Source of the DNA: Pseudomonadota bacterium
GTDB lineage: Bacteria > Pseudomonadota > Alphaproteobacteria > Rhizobiales > Devosiaceae
NCBI GenBank assembly: GCA_023391095.1
Contig: JAEWBN010000020.1
Location: forward strand, 156,486-220,485
DNA: 64,000 bases
Direction: 5' to 3'
Within the stretch, counting starts at the first letter, position 1. Every line of letters starts with the position of its first letter. Of the stretch, positions 34,051-42,776 are shown one piece after another. The notes beneath the pieces are model-generated. The model was not told the DNA's origin. It made no database searches and saw nothing but the letters and a program-made list of their open reading frames with translations. The translations under genes were made by a program, and so were the position numbers.

Positions 34051-34497
34051 TCACATGCCAACTGCATCCAGGCGCTGATGGCGCGCCCAGAAACCGACAA
34101 TGGCAGACGCCTCGTGCCTGAAGGCATCGAGCTCAGCCTGCCTGAAGAACACCGCCGACGCGCCAGCGCGCAGAAGGCTTTCCCGCCCGGCACGGTCGGT
34201 AGGCGGGGTCATCACAGCAACCGGAATGCCCTTCTGACGTAGCAAGGCATGATTGCGGTGGAGAAATTCGAGATTGGCTCCGCTATGGGCCTTGAGGTCC
34301 ACGATGAGCAGTTCGGGCCAATTGGCGGTGACGTCCGCCAGCATCACGGTAATGGCGATTTCGCCTTCGGTGGCGCCCCCCAGATGCCGGACTTCAGGAG
34401 ACTTCTGCGCACGCAGCATGCGCGTCAGCAGGTATGCCGAATGGGCATCGTCATCGATCAGGGCAATAAAAGACAGGTCGTCCGCTGAACTGGTCAA
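34051..34497 (-). CDS. Stand-alone receiver (REC) domain protein, atypical
   Basis: The 148-aa protein is a single receiver domain with no output domain. The acidic pocket lies in ALIDDDAHS and the likely phospho-acceptor Asp in LLIVDLKAHSG. The conserved Lys near the end of the fold appears to be replaced by Arg (AVFFRQAELD), and the Thr is in VAVMTPP. The start is TTG with a strong ribosome site (GCGGGGAAC); no better start is present. It is divergent from the membrane TPR gene. A partner histidine kinase is not adjacent. Confidence 0.7.
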   Translation of the reverse strand: MTSSADDLSFIALIDDDAHSAYLLTRMLRAQKSPEVRHLGGATEGEIAITVMLADVTANWPELLIVDLKAHSGANLEFLHRNHALLRQKGIPVAVMTPPTDRAGRESLLRAGASAVFFRQAELDAFRHEASAIVGFWARHQRLDAVGM

Positions 34498-34664
34498 AGT
34501 TCCCCGCTTCCCGCGCCATTGGGTGCAAAAACAAACGTCTCTGCCGCGCCGCAGGGCATGCGGGCGGACATCTTGATTAGTCTTTGTAGAACTTGCCGGA
34601 GGGGCCTAGCCGCCGGATAACCCGCCGCGTCCGTGACTGCGACGAAGCGCCGAATGCCGGATGA

Positions 34665-34694
34665 TTGACGTAAAGCAAAGCAAGCGCATGTAAA
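34665..34694 (+). promoter_or_regulatory. Possible sigma-70-type promoter of the membrane TPR gene
   Basis: TTGACG (34665-34670) is separated by 18 bp from TGTAAA (34689-34694), close to a -35/-10 pair. The -10 overlaps the first CATGTAAA half-site, whose second copy lies in the palindrome just downstream. Confidence 0.35.
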
Positions 34695-34717
34695 TGCGGG
34701 GTTATTCGCCCTTGCGT

Positions 34718-34729
34718 TTTACATGTAAA
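34718..34729. promoter_or_regulatory. 12-bp perfect palindrome before the membrane TPR gene
   Basis: TTTACATGTAAA is its own reverse complement and sits 16 bp before the ATG. Its half-site CATGTAAA occurs again 35 bp upstream. This placement fits a repressor operator. Confidence 0.5.
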
Positions 34730-34745
34730 GCGGCACTATTGAGCG

Positions 34746-36506
34746 ATGGAACGGGGGGCGGCCTTGTCAGCAACAGAGCCCACAGCCGCAGAGGTTGCGC
34801 AAGCCCTCGACCATGTCCTGGACTGGCCCGAGATTGCCAGGTCGCCGCAATTGGCGAAATTCCTGCGCTACATCGTGGAGCGCACCCTAGCGCGCGATTC
34901 GTCCTCGATAAAGGCTTATTCCATCGCGGTCGACGTCTTTGGGCGTCCGACCAATTTCGACCCGCAGACCGATCCTATCGTGCGCGTGCAGGCGCGCCGG
35001 CTGCGCGGCCTGCTCGAGCAGTATTACCAGGGGCCGGGGGCGGACCAGCCGGTGCGGATCGACTTGCCGGTGGGCCGCTATGTCCCGTCATTTCGCTTCA
35101 ATACGGGGCCGGAGGAAACCAGCGCCGAGGCGGGGCCAGCCCCGGCCTGGACGGACGAAGATGCCTTTCTGGCCGGCAAGCGCCGGGAGCTGGCCATTGC
35201 ATGGTTTGCCCTGGCCGTGCTGACGATTCTCGTAGCCATCGTGGCCTATGCGATTTCCTATTGGGGTCAGGAAGCCGAGAATGCCCGGGCGATGCGCCAG
35301 CTCAGCTATCCGCATGTGCGCGTGCTGGAATTCCAGAGCCTGGGGGAAAGCAGCGAAGATATTGCGCGGGCGTCGGGGCTGGCCGTCGAACTCGTGTCGG
35401 CCTTGCAGAAGTTCGAGAGTTTCTCGGTGTCTTATGCCAGCAGCGGTGCCGAGCAGGCGCCTGTGGAGGACGAGAACGACTTTCTTTTGAGCGGCGTGGT
35501 GCGCCAGGAGGGCGACATCCTGCGGTTCAGCACGATCCTGACCGAGGCGCAGAGCCGCACGGTGGTCTGGAGCACCAGCGTCGATGTGCCTGTAGCGGAG
35601 GAAGCGGCAGGCGGCGTGCTGCAACGGGTGTCGGCCGCGATAAGCCGGGCGCTGGGCAGCCCCCGCGGACCGCTCCATGCGCGCGCCCGCGCAATGCTGG
35701 GCGATCAGCCGGTGCAGCGCGGGGCCGAGACGCTTTACCTCTGCCAGGTGCTCTTTGACCTCTACCGGGAACGGCCCATGCAGGCGCGTGCCGTCAATGC
35801 GGCACGCTGTTTCGAGAGCCTGCCGCTGGAGCAGCGCGTGCAGGGGAGGGCACTGGCGTCGCTGGCGAGCCTTGCCGCGGAGCGGGGCGTTGTGGTGGAC
35901 CTGGCCGGGATGGAACGGGCATCCACGCTTGAAACGGCAGACGCCGCCATGTCGCGGGCCATCCAGGCGGCGCCGGTCAGCAGTTTTGTCTGGGAACAAC
36001 GGGCGCGGCTGTTCGAGACCATGGGGCAGGATGAGCCGGCGGAGGCCGCCTATGGGTCGGCGCTGCAGCTCAATGGGGCCAATACCGACGCCATGGCCGC
36101 CTGGGCGCGGCATCTGGCGCTGCATGGCCGGATCGACGAGGCGGAAGCCTATTCGGTCGGTGCCCTCAGCAGCGCGCCCGAGGCGCCGGACTGGTATCGC
36201 GGCGTGCCGGCCTTGCTGGCGCTGCGCGATGGCGATCTGGCGGCGGCGGTGGACTATGCGGAGCGCTATGCCCAATCCGACCCGGAACTGGGGCCAATCC
36301 TTGTGGTGATCGCCGGGGCGCGGCTTGGCGACGACGACCTGGTCAATGCCTATCTACCCCGGGTGCTGGAAGTGCCCGAATTCCGCGCCAATGGCATCCT
36401 GACGCGGCTTAGGGAAAAGATCGGCAATCCCGACCTGCTGGCCGCCGTGGGCAAGGCGTTGCGGGAGGCCGGCGTTCCCAGTGCCAGCCTCGATGGCCCG
36501 TTCTAG
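34746..36506 (+). CDS. Membrane protein with conserved N-terminal domain, FlgO/TolB-like and TPR regions
   Basis: The 586-aa protein begins with a cytoplasmic domain (to about residue 120, containing SPQLAKFLRYIVERTLA and FDPQTDPIVRVQARRLRGLL). I have seen this domain in rhizobial proteins often named adenylate cyclase, but no cyclase catalytic domain is present here. One membrane helix (about 149-174) follows, then a FlgO/TolB-like region (VRVLEFQSLGESSEDIARAS) and TPR-like helical repeats toward the C-terminus (DEPAEAAYGSALQLNG, RIDEAEAYSVGAL). This architecture suggests a membrane-bound sensor or scaffold. The function is unknown. It overlaps the convergent murD2 end by 4 bp. Confidence 0.75.
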   Translation: MERGAALSATEPTAAEVAQALDHVLDWPEIARSPQLAKFLRYIVERTLARDSSSIKAYSIAVDVFGRPTNFDPQTDPIVRVQARRLRGLLEQYYQGPGADQPVRIDLPVGRYVPSFRFNTGPEETSAEAGPAPAWTDEDAFLAGKRRELAIAWFALAVLTILVAIVAYAISYWGQEAENARAMRQLSYPHVRVLEFQSLGESSEDIARASGLAVELVSALQKFESFSVSYASSGAEQAPVEDENDFLLSGVVRQEGDILRFSTILTEAQSRTVVWSTSVDVPVAEEAAGGVLQRVSAAISRALGSPRGPLHARARAMLGDQPVQRGAETLYLCQVLFDLYRERPMQARAVNAARCFESLPLEQRVQGRALASLASLAAERGVVVDLAGMERASTLETADAAMSRAIQAAPVSSFVWEQRARLFETMGQDEPAEAAYGSALQLNGANTDAMAAWARHLALHGRIDEAEAYSVGALSSAPEAPDWYRGVPALLALRDGDLAAAVDYAERYAQSDPELGPILVVIAGARLGDDDLVNAYLPRVLEVPEFRANGILTRLREKIGNPDLLAAVGKALREAGVPSASLDGPF

Positions 36507-37792
36507 CCGAACCGGCTGCGGCAGAGTTCAACGAAGCGTTGGCCGCGTTCCTCGAAATTCTTGAACTGGTTGTAGGAGGGCGCGCCCGGCGAGAGAATGA
36601 CCGTGTCGAAGCGGGCGCTCAGTGTCGCAAGGCGGTCGATGGCCGCTTCGAGGTCTGGTTCTTCGCTGACGGCGATGTCGGGCGCGAGCTGGCGCGCTGC
36701 GTCGGCGAGCCTGTTGCCGGTGACCGGCAGGGTGACCAGCGTGGTGACGCCCCGGGGGGCGAGCAGGCCGGCGAGTTCGGTATAGTCCTGCTGACGTTCG
36801 TGACCGCCGGCGATGAGCGCGATGCGGCGGCCGGGATAGGCAGCGAGTGCGGCCTTGGTGGCTTCGGGCGTTGTCGAGATGGAATCGTTGACCACGGTCA
36901 CTGTGCCGAAGACGTGTTCTTCGAGGCGATGGGGTAGGGGGCGGAAGGCGCCTATGCCGGCGAGGACGCCATCCATAGTGCCACCCGCGGCAAGGGCGAT
37001 CTGGGCGGCGAGCCGGGCATTGTCGAGATTGTGCGCGCCGCGCAGGCGCGAGAGCGCGGCCGCATGCTCGATGGCAAGGTCTTCCTCGGCCGTCAGGTCG
37101 CGCAGCAGGCGGCGGTGGTCCCGCACGGCCTTGGCCACGAGGGCATTGCCGCGGGCTGCAGCGCCGAGAGCAACCGCCAGATGGCCGTCGCGATCCACCA
37201 AGTGCAGCTTATCAGCATAGTAACGCTCGACCGAGCCGTGCCAGTCGACATGCTCGGGGTAGAGATTGGTGATGGCGGCGATGTCGGGCAGGAAATTCAT
37301 GTCCGCCGTCTGGTAGCTCGAGAGTTCGAGGACCACGACGGCGTGCTTGTCGGCGATATCGAGCGGGGCGAGGCCGACATTGCCGGCAAGGCCCGCGTCG
37401 ATGCCCGAGCGCACCAGCATGAGGTGGGTGAGGGTTGCGGTGGTGGACTTGCCCTTGGTGCCGGTGATGGCGATGACGGTGCGATCGCTCCGGTAGGTCG
37501 CGCCCCAGAGGTTGAGGTTGGAGGTCACCGGAATGGCAGCGTCGCGGGCCATCTGGAATACCGGCTTGTACAGCGAGACGCCGGGGCTTTTGACGATGAG
37601 GCCGAAGCGGCGCTCGGCCATGGCGGCAGCCAGATCGGCGGGGGCGATCAGCTCGGTATCGGGAATATCGGCTGAGCCGCTGTCCACCGTGACAAAGACC
37701 TTGAGGTCCGGCTGGCGTGACTTGAGAAAATTGCGGGTGGAGAGCGCTTCGCGGCCGGCGCCGTAGAGCAGGACGGGCGCGTCAAACGGCAT
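36503..37792 (-). CDS. murD2: UDP-MurNAc-L-alanine--L-glutamate ligase (MurD2)
   Basis: The 429-aa Mur ligase has the ATP loop AITGTKGKSTTATLTHL, a central ELSSYQTADM segment and the late NDSISTTPEATKAAL. It is MurD-like, but it overlaps murL by 11 bp, which identifies it as MurD2. MurD2 adds L-Glu to UDP-MurNAc-L-Ala, and MurL then epimerises it to the D form. This coupled route was described in Xanthomonas and replaces the usual glutamate racemase step. If a normal murD also exists elsewhere, the organism holds both routes. Confidence 0.85.
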   Translation of the reverse strand: MPFDAPVLLYGAGREALSTRNFLKSRQPDLKVFVTVDSGSADIPDTELIAPADLAAAMAERRFGLIVKSPGVSLYKPVFQMARDAAIPVTSNLNLWGATYRSDRTVIAITGTKGKSTTATLTHLMLVRSGIDAGLAGNVGLAPLDIADKHAVVVLELSSYQTADMNFLPDIAAITNLYPEHVDWHGSVERYYADKLHLVDRDGHLAVALGAAARGNALVAKAVRDHRRLLRDLTAEEDLAIEHAAALSRLRGAHNLDNARLAAQIALAAGGTMDGVLAGIGAFRPLPHRLEEHVFGTVTVVNDSISTTPEATKAALAAYPGRRIALIAGGHERQQDYTELAGLLAPRGVTTLVTLPVTGNRLADAARQLAPDIAVSEEPDLEAAIDRLATLSARFDTVILSPGAPSYNQFKNFEERGQRFVELCRSRFG

Positions 37793-39113
37793 AGGCGGCT
37801 ACCTTGGCGGCGAGGGCCGGCGGAATGTGATGGTCGCGGCTGTCGGTCAGACATTCGGCCATGGCGAGCTGCAGCTTTTCCTCGCCATATTGGGCGAAGA
37901 GGTCTGCCTTGATGGCGCTGACCACGGCGGTTTGGTGCCAGTCGGCGTGGCGGGTGAGCGTGTAGAAACAGGCCGCTGCTTCCAGAATTTCACCGACGCA
38001 TTCCCAGGGCTTCTGTCCGGCAAGGCCCGCCAGTTCGCGGAAGGACTGCTCGTTTTCGGCGACGTCGAGCAGGTCCTTGCCGAAAATGCGGAGCAGGCGC
38101 TCCTTGGCCATGAAGGGGGCAAAGATCAGGAACACGAAGTGGCATTTGGGGCATTCGCCGCACCACAGCGGACCGTCATTGCCGGTCAGGCGGAAATTGC
38201 GATTGCAGCTTGAAAAGACTGCATCGAACGTGTCGCTCTTGGTGAAGAGCGAGGCGATCCGCGCTTCCGAATAGGGGCGCAGCAGCGAGAAATACTTGAG
38301 CGCGCCGCCGGTGGCGTTGGCCAGGGTGTCGGCGATGAGCAGTTCGAAGCCGAGCGACTTGGAATGCTGGTGGTTGGTCTCGCGCCCATCGAAAACCACA
38401 TTGCCTTCGCTGGCCGAGCGCTCGTTGGAGAGGACGATCTGGTCGTAGCCGAAGAGCAGGGCGCAGAGCGAGGCGATCATGGAATTGATCGCAGTGGAGG
38501 GGACGTGGCCGTTGTAATAGCCCGCCTCCTTGCCCAGCCGGATCATTTCGGGGTCCAGCGTCCGCGTGACGTAAAGCGGCTGGGTGCCGATCTTGTCCAC
38601 GGAGGTCAGGATCGGGCCCTTGGGGTTGACCGCGAAGGGGGTAAAGGGGACGCCGACATGGGAGAGCAGGTCGACGCTGACCAGCGAATCCTTGCCGCCG
38701 CCAATGGGCAGCAGAGCGCGCTCGGGCAGGATCGGCGCTGCTTTGCGGGCGATTGGGTCGGACGGCGTGGTCAGGGTCAGCTTGCCGAAACGAGCGAGCT
38801 GGTTGCGAGCGTAGAATTCCCCGAGGCCGTTTTCATAGATGTCGATGACGAAGGCGCGCTCGGCGTCGGTCAGCGGCAGGTCCGGGGCTTCGATGGCGAA
38901 GGGTGCGCGCAGCTTGAAATAGCTGACGCCCAGGACCAGCGCGGTTAGATCGAGCAGCTTGAGAAAGGCCGGCGAGGCAGCCGCGGCGCTGTTGGCGCCC
39001 TGCGGCAGGGTCAGCGTCTCGGTAAAGGCGAGGTCGTTGAGGCGATAGGGAAAGCGGGCCTCTCCCGTTGCCGGGTCAAAGGTCGGACGCTCGATGCGGA
39101 AGAATTCGGTCAC
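37782..39113 (-). CDS. murL: UDP-MurNAc-L-Ala-L-Glu epimerase (MurL)
   Basis: The 443-aa protein inverts the alpha-carbon of the terminal L-Glu in UDP-MurNAc-L-Ala-L-Glu to D-Glu. It shows the MurL marks: a nucleotide-binding LLPIGGGKDSLVSVDLL, SNERSASEGNVVFDG followed by NHQHSKSLGFE, and a CGECPKCHF cysteine motif near residue 313. It overlaps murD2, which makes its substrate. Two starts are close: TTG at 39119 and GTG at 39113. GTG was chosen because a GAG-containing ribosome site lies 6 bp before it. Confidence 0.85.
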   Translation of the reverse strand: MTEFFRIERPTFDPATGEARFPYRLNDLAFTETLTLPQGANSAAAASPAFLKLLDLTALVLGVSYFKLRAPFAIEAPDLPLTDAERAFVIDIYENGLGEFYARNQLARFGKLTLTTPSDPIARKAAPILPERALLPIGGGKDSLVSVDLLSHVGVPFTPFAVNPKGPILTSVDKIGTQPLYVTRTLDPEMIRLGKEAGYYNGHVPSTAINSMIASLCALLFGYDQIVLSNERSASEGNVVFDGRETNHQHSKSLGFELLIADTLANATGGALKYFSLLRPYSEARIASLFTKSDTFDAVFSSCNRNFRLTGNDGPLWCGECPKCHFVFLIFAPFMAKERLLRIFGKDLLDVAENEQSFRELAGLAGQKPWECVGEILEAAACFYTLTRHADWHQTAVVSAIKADLFAQYGEEKLQLAMAECLTDSRDHHIPPALAAKVAAYAV

Positions 39114-39220
39114 GGGCAACTCGCTGGAATGATCCGCAGATATAGGTGATTTGCGGTTGCGGCGGGAGTGGGGCGGTAGAGGGCCTTACGCGACCAGAAG
39201 CGATCCGGCTTTCAGGCCGG

Positions 39221-40108
39221 TCAGTAAATCCGCATCTGCATGCGCATGACGATGTCCTGCCCGAGGCGCTGGAAACCGAATTCGCGCATGGTGCAGCGCC
39301 ACTCGCCGCCCGACTTGTCGATCTGGAAGAGATTGTAACGGGCCGGATCGTCCAGTGTGCCGCCCTGCGCCGCGCTGGCGGCGGCGACGCCGATGACAGG
39401 CACTTCGCGGCTCTTGCCGGGTATGTGGTGGATGGACGAGCGGTGCGTATGGCCATGCAGCACCATTTCGGCGCCATGCTCGGCAATGACGCTGCGGAAC
39501 AGCCGATGGCCCTTGAGGCCGAAGGAGGGGTGCTGCAGTTCCGCATTGGGCGGGTGGTGAATGAGAACCACGCGGAAATAATCGTCGCCCAGAAGCTTGA
39601 GCATGCGTCCCAGGCGGGCGGCCTGCTTTTCCTCGAAGCGTCCGACAGCCATGAAGGGCGGCGTGGGAACTGCGCTCGAACAGGAGATGATGGCGACGTC
39701 GCCGATGCGGCGCACGAAGGGAAACGCTTCTCCTTCGAGGGTTTCGCCCTTGAGATACTGGTCCCAGGTGCGCTGGGCATTCTCGAGGGCGCCGGGCACG
39801 TAGGCGTCGTGATTGCCGGGGCAGACGGCGACGCGCTCGCTTCCGCCCAGGGCAGACAGCCAGTCGCCGGCGCGGCGCACTTCCGCATCGAGCGCCAGAT
39901 TGACGAGATCACCGGTGACGGCGGTGAAGTCGGCATTCTGTTCCTGCATGTGCGCGATCAGGCGCGACAGCGTCTCGGTGTTCATTTCCCCGTGGCGCTT
40001 GAGCTTCCAGTTGAGAAAGCCGGTAAGGCGCTTTCCGAGCAGATCCCGGAATCCCACGTCGGGCAGGGGGGAGAGGTGGATGTCGGAAAGGTGCGCTAGC
40101 GTGATCAT
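39221..40108 (-). CDS. Metallophosphoesterase (calcineurin-like)
   Basis: The 295-aa protein has the complete metal-ligand series of the superfamily: LAHLSDIHL (DxH), TAVTGDLVN (GD), VCPGNHDAY (GNHD), VVLIHHPP and LHGHTHRS (GHxH). Substrates in this family include cyclic nucleotides and phospholipid or nucleotide phosphates; which applies here is unknown. ATG 40108 gives a normal length. The upstream frame to 40198 lacks family residues. Confidence 0.9.
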   Translation of the reverse strand: MITLAHLSDIHLSPLPDVGFRDLLGKRLTGFLNWKLKRHGEMNTETLSRLIAHMQEQNADFTAVTGDLVNLALDAEVRRAGDWLSALGGSERVAVCPGNHDAYVPGALENAQRTWDQYLKGETLEGEAFPFVRRIGDVAIISCSSAVPTPPFMAVGRFEEKQAARLGRMLKLLGDDYFRVVLIHHPPNAELQHPSFGLKGHRLFRSVIAEHGAEMVLHGHTHRSSIHHIPGKSREVPVIGVAAASAAQGGTLDDPARYNLFQIDKSGGEWRCTMREFGFQRLGQDIVMRMQMRIY

Positions 40109-40221
40109 CGCGAGGGGTTTTGCCAGAAGGTTGGGTCCAAGAAAACGGTCAATGTTGCTCACGCACGATTTTGTCACGCTGCAAGCTCTGATAGCCATGA
40201 ACGCAAAACGGAGCCATTTCG

Positions 40222-40695
40222 ATGATGAACCGCTTTCAGCGCGTGCGGGCGCGTGTGTTTTTGACGCTCAAGGGCCTGTGGCTGCGCATGACCGTGGGCG
40301 CACGCGTCATGGTGGTGGATGGCGACAAGGTGCTGCTGATCCGGCACCGGCATATTCCCGGCTGGCAGTTTCCCGGTGGAGGCGTCGGGCCGGGCGAGAC
40401 GTTTGAGGAGGCCGGGGCGCGCGAGACCGAGGAGGAAACCGGGCACCGTCCCATCGGGCCGATGCAGCTTTTCGGGCTCTACCACAATTCGAGCACGGTC
40501 ACGAACCGCGACCATGTGGCGTTTTTTGTCTGCACCAGGTTCGAGAAGGTTTCGGACATGAGCAGCAGTTTTGAGATTGCGGAAGTGGGCTGGTTCGACC
40601 GGCACAACCTGCCCAATGGCGTGACGCCGGCGACCAGCCAGCGCATCGACGAATATTTCGACGGGGTCGAGAAGCGGACGATCTGGGGGTATTGA
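40222..40695 (+). CDS. Nudix hydrolase
   Basis: The 157-aa protein has a canonical Nudix box, GGVGPGETFEEAGARETEEE, with the EExxEE metal motif following FPGG. It cleaves a nucleoside diphosphate linked to another moiety; the exact substrate is unclear. The first two codons are both ATG, with CGGAG before them. It is divergent from the metallophosphoesterase gene. Confidence 0.9.
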   Translation: MMNRFQRVRARVFLTLKGLWLRMTVGARVMVVDGDKVLLIRHRHIPGWQFPGGGVGPGETFEEAGARETEEETGHRPIGPMQLFGLYHNSSTVTNRDHVAFFVCTRFEKVSDMSSSFEIAEVGWFDRHNLPNGVTPATSQRIDEYFDGVEKRTIWGY

Positions 40696-40735
40696 GGGGG
40701 CGGCGGGCTAAATGCTGGCAGCACCGAGTACTACG

Positions 40736-40806
40736 GCACCCCCTCCTACCTTAGCTACGGCCCTCCGGGCCCAGCGCCGGTACCTCCCCCGTGAAGGGGG
40801 AGGGGG
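40736..40806. repeat. Intergenic palindromic element, copy 4
   Basis: It begins GGCACCCCCTCC and ends CCTCCCCCGTGAAGGGGGAGG, with an inner GGCCCTCCGGGCC-like hairpin, as in the copies at 25190 and 25331. It fills the gap between two convergent genes, the Nudix hydrolase and the hydroquinone reductase. Confidence 0.65.
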
Positions 40807-40839
40807 CGACAGGCACGGCGATTTCCGCTCACACACGCC

Positions 40840-41799
40840 TCAATCCAGGAACGGCAGGTCCGGACCAGCCGGGACGATGCGGGTCGGATTGATGGTGATG
40901 TGGCTCCAGTAATAGTGCGTCTTGATATGGTCGAGGTCGACCGTTTCCTTGACGCCCGGCACCTCGTAGAGCGCCTTCAGGTAATGGCTGAGGTTCGGAT
41001 AGTCGGCAATGCGCTTGCGGTTGCACTTGAAGTGGCCGACATAGACCGCGTCGAAGCGCACCAGCGTGGTGAAGAGCCGCCAGTCGGCCTCGGTAATGCC
41101 CTCGCCGTTGAGATAGGCGGTTTCGCCCAGGATGCCTTCCACCCAGTCCAGAGCGTCGAACAGCTTTGACACGGCCTCGTCATAGGCTTCCTGCGTCGTG
41201 GCAAAGCCGGCCTTGTAGACGCCGTTGTTGATGTCGTCATAGGCGCGGGCGTTGACGCGGTCGATGTCTGCGCGCAGCGCTTCGGGGTAATAGTCATCGG
41301 TATTGCCGGTCAGCTCGTTGAAGGCCGAGTTGAACATGCGGATGATTTCCGAGCTCTCATTGGAGACAATGGTATTGGTCTTCTTGTCCCAGAGCACAGG
41401 GACGGTGACGCGGCCGGTGTAGTCGGGCACCGCCTCGGTATAGACCTGCCAGAGGGTCTCCTTGCCAAAGAGCGCATCGCCGGTCGAGCCCTCGTCCTCC
41501 CTAAAGCTCCAGCCGGTCTCGTCGGGCATTTTTGGCGAAACGACCGAGACGGTGATGTGGCTTTCAAGTTCTTTGAGCTTGCGGAAGATCAGGGTGCGGT
41601 GGGCCCAGGGGCAGGCCAGCGATACATAAAGGTGGTAGCGGCCGGACTCAGCGGCAAAGCCGCCTTCGCCTGACGGGCCGGGGCTGCCGTCGGCGGTCAC
41701 CCAATTGCGGAAGCCAGCCTGAGAGCGCACGAATTTGCCGCCGCTTTTCTTGGTGTCGTACCACTGGGTCGACCATTTGCCGTCAATCAACTGTCCCAT
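40840..41799 (-). CDS. Glutathionyl-hydroquinone reductase
   Basis: The 319-aa glutathione transferase of the Xi class has the active cysteine in SLACPWAHRTLI, the marker of this family, and the typical WGxxYPEAL-like region (DDYYPEALRADIDRVN). It removes glutathione from glutathionyl-hydroquinones formed in aromatic degradation or oxidative stress, using two GSH. ATG 41799 has AGAGAGCGG before it and gives normal length; the longer frame to 41844 is unsupported. Confidence 0.95.
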   Translation of the reverse strand: MGQLIDGKWSTQWYDTKKSGGKFVRSQAGFRNWVTADGSPGPSGEGGFAAESGRYHLYVSLACPWAHRTLIFRKLKELESHITVSVVSPKMPDETGWSFREDEGSTGDALFGKETLWQVYTEAVPDYTGRVTVPVLWDKKTNTIVSNESSEIIRMFNSAFNELTGNTDDYYPEALRADIDRVNARAYDDINNGVYKAGFATTQEAYDEAVSKLFDALDWVEGILGETAYLNGEGITEADWRLFTTLVRFDAVYVGHFKCNRKRIADYPNLSHYLKALYEVPGVKETVDLDHIKTHYYWSHITINPTRIVPAGPDLPFLD

Positions 41800-41977
41800 T
41801 GCCGCTCTCTTTTCGTCATCGTGGTGTCTGGTTTGCCAGATCAACTCCCCGTTGTCGCGGAGCGATCCAACGCTTGTCCATCAGGTAGGCCTTTGGCGCG
41901 GTGGGCAAAAGGCCGGTTTGACGCAACAGTCCGTTGCCAGATGCGTTACGCCTGCAACGCGGAAAGGAATTTTGGCC

Positions 41978-42085
41978 ATGAGCATTGCAATCCTATTTAC
42001 GGCCAAGTCCGCTGGTGCTAATGCGGATTCAGACGTGGAGGCGTCCAGGATGGTGAAGGTTTTGCAGACGAACCGACGACCGTAA
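41978..42085 (+). CDS. Possible small protein, 35 aa
   Basis: A short frame (MSIAILFTAKSAGANADSD to a basic TNRRP end) has a strong upstream site (GGAAAGGAA, 8 bp spacing). No homology is recognised, and it lies between two genes with no other content. It is kept only because of the ribosome site. Confidence 0.25.
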   Translation: MSIAILFTAKSAGANADSDVEASRMVKVLQTNRRP

Positions 42086-42155
42086 GGGTCGATTGAGCGA
42101 GGGCCCGCGGGCTGCTCGCACGCTGTTCCTGCACACCTTTTCCGGATTTGCCCAG

Positions 42156-42704
42156 ATGACCACGATCGTTGCGGCCGAGGCCGCTTCTCACCCGCTTGCC
42201 GGCCAGCCCACCGTGCGGATCGCCACCGCCGCGGACGATGCCTTTGTCGATGATCTGCAGGCTATTGCCTTCGGTCCCGGCCGCTTCGCGCGCACCGCCT
42301 TCCGGGTGCGGGAACGCTTTCCCATCGATCCGACGCTCAGCCTGATCGCCGAAGTCGACGGCACGCCTTGCGGGTCGGTGTGGATGACCCCGATCAGCGT
42401 TGGCGGCATCAAGGGGTATCTGCTTGGGCCGCTGGCCACGCATCCCAATTTCCGCAAGCGCGGTGCGGGCAAGCTCCTGGCGCGGGAAGTCAGCAAGCTG
42501 GCGCTGTCGCGCGGCGAGGGCCATTTCGTGCTCCTCGTCGGCGATCAGGACTATTATTGCCCGCTCGGCTGGGACATCACGACGCCAGGGGCCATCCAGT
42601 TCCCCGGTCCTGTCGATACCAGCCGCGTGCTGCTGATGGCCGAGGACAAGAGCCTTGCCACTTCGCTCAAGGGCGCGATCGCCGCTTTTGAAGACGGCGA
42701 GTAG
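42156..42704 (+). CDS. GNAT-family N-acetyltransferase
   Basis: The 182-aa protein has a GNAT fold: an N-terminal TAADDAFVDDLQAIAFG helix, a central LGPLATHPNFRKRGAGKLLA that carries the acetyl-CoA loop (RKRGAGK), and a final GWDITTPGA strand. It transfers an acetyl group to an amine; the acceptor is not readable. ATG 42156 was chosen over a TTG at 42093. Confidence 0.85.
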   Translation: MTTIVAAEAASHPLAGQPTVRIATAADDAFVDDLQAIAFGPGRFARTAFRVRERFPIDPTLSLIAEVDGTPCGSVWMTPISVGGIKGYLLGPLATHPNFRKRGAGKLLAREVSKLALSRGEGHFVLLVGDQDYYCPLGWDITTPGAIQFPGPVDTSRVLLMAEDKSLATSLKGAIAAFEDGE

Positions 42705-42776
42705 GGCCGAAAAGGGATGCAGCCTGGTGGCGGCTTGGCTAATGTCAGGCCGCTTCATGATTTGCGCCGGTGACTT

